Assembly: GCA_964637725.1 (NCBI GenBank)
Contig: CAZWXH010000003.1
Span: 1 to 43,973 of the forward strand
Direction: 5' to 3'
Length of the DNA: 43,973 bases
Source: CAZWXH01 sp964637725
GTDB taxonomy: Bacteria > Bacillota_I > Bacilli_A > Erysipelotrichales > Coprobacillaceae
The position numbers and the translations under genes were made by a program. The notes under the pieces are model-generated. The model had not been told where the DNA came from, did no database searches, and saw only the letters and a program-made list of their open reading frames with translations. Positions 40,289 to 43,973 of the stretch are shown one piece after another (position 1 is the stretch's first letter; every line of letters starts with the position of its first letter).

Positions 40289-42100
40289 CTAATTTTTTTC
40301 TGTAAAGTCTGCATCAACAACATCATCATCATTTGTTGATGTTGTAGTATCATCAGCAGGGTTTCCCTCTTGTTGTTGATATTGATAAGATGCCATTTGC
40401 TGTGCAACTTGTTCTAATTCAGCCATTTTCGCTTCTAATGTTGCCATATCATTATCATCTAAAGCTTTCTTTAATTCATCTTTTAAAGCAGTAGCTTGAG
40501 CTTTTTGATTTTCATCAATCTTATCACCTTGTTCAGCTAACGCTTTATCAATTTCATTAATCATTTGTTCTGCTTTATTTCTTGTTTCAATTTCTTTACG
40601 TTTTAATTCATCATCTGCTTTATTAGCTTCAGCTTCTTTTACCATTCTATCAATTTCATCATCACTTAAACCAGTTGAATTTTGAATTGTAATAGATTGT
40701 TCTTTTTGAGATTTCATATCTTTCGCTTTTACATTAACGATACCATTCACATCAATGTTAAATGTTACTTCAATTTGAGGAACTCCTCTTGGTGCTGCTT
40801 CAATACCATCTAATTTAAATAAACCTAATTGTTTATTATCTTTAGCCATTGATCTTTCACCTTGTAATACATTGATATCTACAGCTGGTTGATTATCAGC
40901 AGCAGTAGAGAATACTTGAGATTTTGTTGTTGGAATTGTTGTATTTCTTTCGATTAATACAGTCATAACTCCACCCATAGTTTCAATCCCTAATGATAAT
41001 GGTGTAACATCTAATAATAAGATATCTTTAACATCACCAGCGATAACTCCACCTTGAATAGCTGCTCCCATTGCAACAACTTCATCAGGATTAACGCCCT
41101 TATTAGGTTCTTTTCCTAATAAACGTTTAACTGATTCTTGAACAGCAGGAATACGTGTAGAACCACCAACTAATAAAACTTGATCGATTTCACTTGCACT
41201 AACACCAGCATCACTTAATGATTGTTTTACTGGAATCTCAGTACGAGCAACTAAATCATGTGTTAATTCATCGAATTTTGCTCTTGTTAAAGTTAATTCT
41301 AAATGTAAAGGTCCAGCTGCACCAGCAGAAATAAATGGTAATGAAATTTGTGTTTGCATCATTCCAGATAAGTCTTTCTTAGCTTTCTCTGCTGCTTCTT
41401 TTACACGTTGCATAGCCATTTTATCTTGTGCTAAATCAACAGATTGTTCTTTTTTGAACTCATCAACAATCCAGTTCATAACTTTTTCATCAAAGTCATC
41501 TCCACCTAGTTTGTTATCTCCTGCAGTAGCAAGAACTTCAAATGTACCATCAGCTAAATCTAGAATAGAAACGTCAAATGTTCCTCCTCCTAAATCATAA
41601 ACTAATACTTTTTGTTCTGTATCCAATTTATCAACACCAAATGCTAGAGCTGCAGCAGTTGGCTCATTAATAATACGTTCAACATCTAAACCAGCAATTT
41701 TCCCTGCATCTTTAGTTGCTTGACGTTGTGCATCATTGAAATATGCTGGAACAGTGATAACTGCTTTTGAAACAGATTCACCTAAATATGCTTCTGCAGT
41801 TGCTTTTAAATTTTGTAAAATCATTGCAGAAATTTCTTGTGGTGTATAATTTTTATCATTAACATGTTCTTTATGAGAACTTCCCATATGTCTTTTTACA
41901 GACATAACAGTATCTTTATTAGTGACTGCTTGTCGTTTTGCAGCTTCACCAACAACAATTTCACCATTTTTAAACGAAACAACAGAAGCTGTTGTTCTTA
42001 ATCCTTCAGGATTCGCAATAACTTTTGCTTCTCCATTTTCCATAACACTAACACATGAGTTAGTAGTACCTAAGTCAATACCAATAATTTTATTACCCAT
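40289..42100 (-). CDS. dnaK: Chaperone DnaK (Hsp70)
   Basis: ATP-dependent folding chaperone. The 603-residue protein has the actin-like ATPase domain (1-~360) with GIDLGTTNSCVSV (6-18), VPAYFNDAQRQATKDAG, INEPTAAALAFG and YDLGGGTFDVSIL, the DVTPLSLGIETMGG linker region, a substrate-binding domain and a helical lid ending in an acidic tail EADFTEKN-like (VVDADFTEKN). The Gram-positive deletion in the ATPase domain is evident from the length. The ATG follows TTAAGGAGGAATGAATT. It is 19 bases downstream of grpE. Confidence 0.98.
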   Translation of the reverse strand: MGNKIIGIDLGTTNSCVSVMENGEAKVIANPEGLRTTASVVSFKNGEIVVGEAAKRQAVTNKDTVMSVKRHMGSSHKEHVNDKNYTPQEISAMILQNLKATAEAYLGESVSKAVITVPAYFNDAQRQATKDAGKIAGLDVERIINEPTAAALAFGVDKLDTEQKVLVYDLGGGTFDVSILDLADGTFEVLATAGDNKLGGDDFDEKVMNWIVDEFKKEQSVDLAQDKMAMQRVKEAAEKAKKDLSGMMQTQISLPFISAGAAGPLHLELTLTRAKFDELTHDLVARTEIPVKQSLSDAGVSASEIDQVLLVGGSTRIPAVQESVKRLLGKEPNKGVNPDEVVAMGAAIQGGVIAGDVKDILLLDVTPLSLGIETMGGVMTVLIERNTTIPTTKSQVFSTAADNQPAVDINVLQGERSMAKDNKQLGLFKLDGIEAAPRGVPQIEVTFNIDVNGIVNVKAKDMKSQKEQSITIQNSTGLSDDEIDRMVKEAEANKADDELKRKEIETRNKAEQMINEIDKALAEQGDKIDENQKAQATALKDELKKALDDNDMATLEAKMAELEQVAQQMASYQYQQQEGNPADDTTTSTNDDDVVDADFTEKN

Positions 42101-42119
42101 AATTCATTCCTCCTTAAGT

Positions 42120-42659
42120 TTATTCATTTACTTTCACTAAAGATGCACGAATAACGCGATCTTTTAATTTATAACCTTTTTGTAATTCTTCAACAATAAT
42201 ATTTGATTCAAATTGATCATCATTCGCAGTCATAACTGCTTGATGGAAATTTGGATCAAATTCTAAACCTTGTGCTTCAATTGCTTCAACTCCATTTTGA
42301 TTTAATACATCCATGAATTGATCAAAAATCATTTGATAACCTTTTAAAAATGTATTAATTTCATCAGTAGGATTTTGAACATTTAAAGATCGTTCAAAGC
42401 TATCTATGATTGGCAGCAACTGTTCAATAAATGATTGCATCATAAACTTCATAGAATTGTCATGCTCTTTTTGCATTCTTCTTTTTAAGTTTTCCATATC
42501 TGCAAACACTTTATAATAATCAGTTTTCCAAGTCGTAACTTCTTCTTCTAATTTGCTGATTACATCATCAGTTGATTCAACAACCTCTGTTTCAACATTT
42601 TCAGTACTTTCATCAACAATGTCTTCTAAAACTTCTTCATTTTTTTCTTCCTTCTTCAT
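42120..42659 (-). CDS. grpE: Nucleotide exchange factor GrpE
   Basis: Dimeric factor that releases ADP from DnaK. The 179-residue protein has an acidic, disordered N-terminus (about 1-35), a long coiled-coil (about 36-100, KTDYYKVFADMENLKRRMQKE as its recognisable part) and a C-terminal beta domain with LEFDPNFHQAV and EELQKGYKLKDRVIRASLVKV, the GrpE signature. The ATG follows AGGTGAAAGA; hrcA lies 12 bases upstream. Confidence 0.96.
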   Translation of the reverse strand: MKKEEKNEEVLEDIVDESTENVETEVVESTDDVISKLEEEVTTWKTDYYKVFADMENLKRRMQKEHDNSMKFMMQSFIEQLLPIIDSFERSLNVQNPTDEINTFLKGYQMIFDQFMDVLNQNGVEAIEAQGLEFDPNFHQAVMTANDDQFESNIIVEELQKGYKLKDRVIRASLVKVNE

Positions 42660-42671
42660 TCTTTCACCTCA

Positions 42672-43706
42672 CTATTTATCATCATCTTCTTGTTTAGTGA
42701 GAACTTGTTCCAAGCTCTCAGAAATATACTCAACTAAAGAAACAACTTTTTCATAAGGCATTCTAGTTGGCCCAATAACAGAGATTGATCCTTTAGACTC
42801 ATTGCCTGTTTTAAATGATGCCGATATAACCGAGACATCACTCAAATCCTCAATTTGTGAATCAGAGCCAATGCGTACACTTACTCCTTCTTCTAAGGCA
42901 ATAGGTTCTAAACTTTGCCATGATTGAGAATTTTCAAAGGCAGACACTAGTTTTCTTAATTTATCAACATCATTATATTCGGGTTGATAGAGCAAGTTTT
43001 CCTTACCAGAGAAATAAACTTGGTTAGAAGCAAATTTCATAAATGCCTCTAAGAAAGCATTAAACAGTATTTCATGTTCTTTTATCTTTGCTCTTAAAAT
43101 AGGCTTAACATCTCTTTCCAATCGAAAAGCAACCTGATTAATTGGAGTCCCTTCTAATAATTCATTGATTACATTAACACAACTTGTCAGATCTTCAAGA
43201 TAAGCATTATTACTTATATTAAAGATACGATTTTCTACATGCCCTTTATTCGTTACAATAATTGCCGTAACACTATGTTCAGCTAAAGGAACAAGTGTTA
43301 TGTTTTGTAAACGTTCATAACTTGAATCAGGTCCTAAAGCAACCGTTGTAAGATGTGTCAATTCACTTAACATTTGACATGTTTCTTGAATAATCTCATT
43401 TAACGAACGATGCTTATCACCTAAAATAACAGCAACTTGATTTTTAACATCTTCATCAACAGTTGGTTCTAATAATGTTTTTACATAGAACCGATATCCT
43501 TCAGTTGAAGGAATACGACCAGATGAAGTATGCGTCTTTTCCAAGTAACCATTCTCTTCTAGAAATGACATTTCATTACGAATTGTTGCACTCGAATAAG
43601 GAAGTTGGTATTTCTCCATAAGAGTCTTAGACCCAACTGGTTCAGCTGTATCAACAAATTCTTCAACAATGCATTTAAATATCAATAATTGTCTTGCTGA
43701 TAACAT
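42672..43706 (-). CDS. hrcA: Heat-inducible repressor HrcA
   Basis: Represses heat-shock genes by binding CIRCE operators; its activity depends on GroEL. The 344-residue protein begins with a winged helix: MLSARQLLIFKCIVEEFVDT, then YSSATIRNEMSFLEENGYL as the recognition region and HTSSGRIPSTEGYRFYV as wing, followed by the GAF-like and inserted domains. The ATG at 43704-43706 has AAAGGAGG seven bases upstream; an in-frame earlier start at 43730 would overlap the CIRCE operator. Two CIRCE elements precede it, so it represses its own operon, and probably clpB. groES-groEL are not in the window. Confidence 0.96.
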   Translation of the reverse strand: MLSARQLLIFKCIVEEFVDTAEPVGSKTLMEKYQLPYSSATIRNEMSFLEENGYLEKTHTSSGRIPSTEGYRFYVKTLLEPTVDEDVKNQVAVILGDKHRSLNEIIQETCQMLSELTHLTTVALGPDSSYERLQNITLVPLAEHSVTAIIVTNKGHVENRIFNISNNAYLEDLTSCVNVINELLEGTPINQVAFRLERDVKPILRAKIKEHEILFNAFLEAFMKFASNQVYFSGKENLLYQPEYNDVDKLRKLVSAFENSQSWQSLEPIALEEGVSVRIGSDSQIEDLSDVSVISASFKTGNESKGSISVIGPTRMPYEKVVSLVEYISESLEQVLTKQEDDDK

Positions 43707-43719
43707 CTTCCAGCCTCCT

Positions 43720-43746
43720 TTAGCACTCATTCTATATTTGTGCTAA
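43720..43746 (-). promoter_or_regulatory. CIRCE operator 1 of the hrcA operon
   Basis: On the plus strand TTAGCACTC, nine bases, then TTGTGCTAA: two mismatches from consensus in one arm. It lies between the promoter and the hrcA ribosome site. Confidence 0.9.
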
Positions 43747-43750
43747 CTTT

Positions 43751-43778
43751 ATTATACTCATCTTTTTAGCACTGTCAA
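43751..43778 (-). promoter_or_regulatory. Sigma-A type promoter of the hrcA operon
   Basis: TTGACA (43773-43778) and TATAAT (43751-43756), both perfect, with a 16-base spacer on the minus strand. It lies between two CIRCE elements, the upstream one covering the -35. Confidence 0.92.
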
Positions 43779-43792
43779 CACTTTGGTGCTAA
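43766..43792 (-). promoter_or_regulatory. CIRCE-like operator 2 of the hrcA operon
   Basis: On the plus strand TTAGCACTG, nine bases, then TGGTGCTAA: a CIRCE with a few changes at the inner ends of the arms and correct 27-base length, overlapping the -35 hexamer. Confidence 0.8.
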
Positions 43793-43876
43793 AAAGTAAA
43801 AAAGATGTTAATTATCATTTGGAAGTCCGTTTTCTTATATTAACTGAAATAAGACTGGTTATAGTATAATAACTCA

Positions 43877-43973
43877 ATACAACTTATGGTTACACAACGA
43901 GAAAAGGAATTATCTTCAATAATTCCACTCACTTGTTAAAGTAAGCTTCTCTTCTTATCTCGCAGAGAGAATA
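43877..43973 (+). ncRNA. Possible 5' part of a T-box leader, cut by window edge
   Basis: Downstream of TATAAT at 43865-43870 (weak CTGAAA -35 at 43844, 15-base spacer) the plus strand reads ACAACGAGAAAAGG, a perfect hairpin GGAATTAT / ATAATTCC (43906-43926), then AAAGTAAGC and CGCAGAGAG. Purine-rich opening, AGTA and a CAGAGAG box in this order resemble the Stem I of T-box leaders. The antiterminator and the TGG-containing T-box sequence would lie beyond the edge, so this is tentative; no other gene is visible in 43793-43973. Confidence 0.35.

Noticed and set aside
43906..43926. Hairpin GGAATTAT / ATAATTCC as a minus-strand terminator of an upstream gene
   Set aside because: On the minus strand only a short TTTTCTC follows, and no coding frame ends there within the window; possible but not supportable, so it is described as part of the putative plus-strand leader.

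Overview
The window is about 44 kb of AT-rich chromosome (roughly one third GC by eye) from a low-GC Gram-positive bacterium (Bacillota). HrcA/CIRCE heat-shock control, TTGACA/TATAAT promoters, strong AAAGGAGG ribosome sites, a PASTA kinase, a bacitracin-type FtsX exporter and Ktr-type potassium uptake all fit this. Gene order, the divergent MurE-like ligase and a spore-coat-like gene suggest an Erysipelotrichia-type gut anaerobe. That placement is inference; no rRNA gene is present.

Layout, left to right. (1) 1-4867, minus strand: a five-gene operon rsmE, unknown gene, mtaB, murE-like and deoC, with deoC cut by the left edge. (2) 4911-7577: clpB with a CIRCE operator over its promoter region. 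(3) 7577-17703: a nine-gene minus-strand operon priA-rsmB-rlmN-prpC-prkC-rsgA-rpe-thiN-degV. This is the familiar Bacillota cluster joining replication restart, rRNA modification, Ser/Thr signalling and ribosome maturation, but without def, fmt, rpoZ or coaBC. gmk lies just upstream with its own promoter and terminator. (4) 18373-22767: rqcH (plus), a Cys-rich repeat protein with a sigma-K-like promoter (minus), a pgeF-type laccase-domain gene (plus) and a bifunctional NAD(P)HX repair gene (minus). (5) 22736-25018: a secreted Ig-like/NlpC-P60 cell-wall hydrolase and a CmpB-type membrane protein. (6) 25021-29600: a complete livJ-livH-livM-livG-livF branched-chain amino-acid ABC transporter. (7) 29710-36193: an FtsX-type ABC exporter, a YfcE-like phosphodiesterase and the ktrB-ktrA potassium uptake pair. 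(8) 36250-39083: a flavoprotein, a YebC/YeeN-type regulator and a metallo-beta-lactamase-fold hydrolase. (9) 39109-43792: hrcA-grpE-dnaK-dnaJ with two CIRCE operators. (10) 43844-43973: a divergent transcript that may start a T-box leader, cut by the right edge.

Most of the window is housekeeping. I did not find a clear new defence, mobile or biosynthetic system: no tRNA/rRNA genes, insertion sequences, CRISPR arrays or prophage genes are visible, and no gene-free stretch exceeds 300 bases. The longest gaps are 24233-24494, 29530-29768, 37423-37609 and 43707-43973; their promoters, terminators and repeats are listed. The items most worth a second look are the MurE-like ligase with altered signature motifs, the Cys-rich putative spore protein, the CIRCE set including clpB, the internal start in clpB, the possible T-box, and a gene whose ATG directly follows a terminator.
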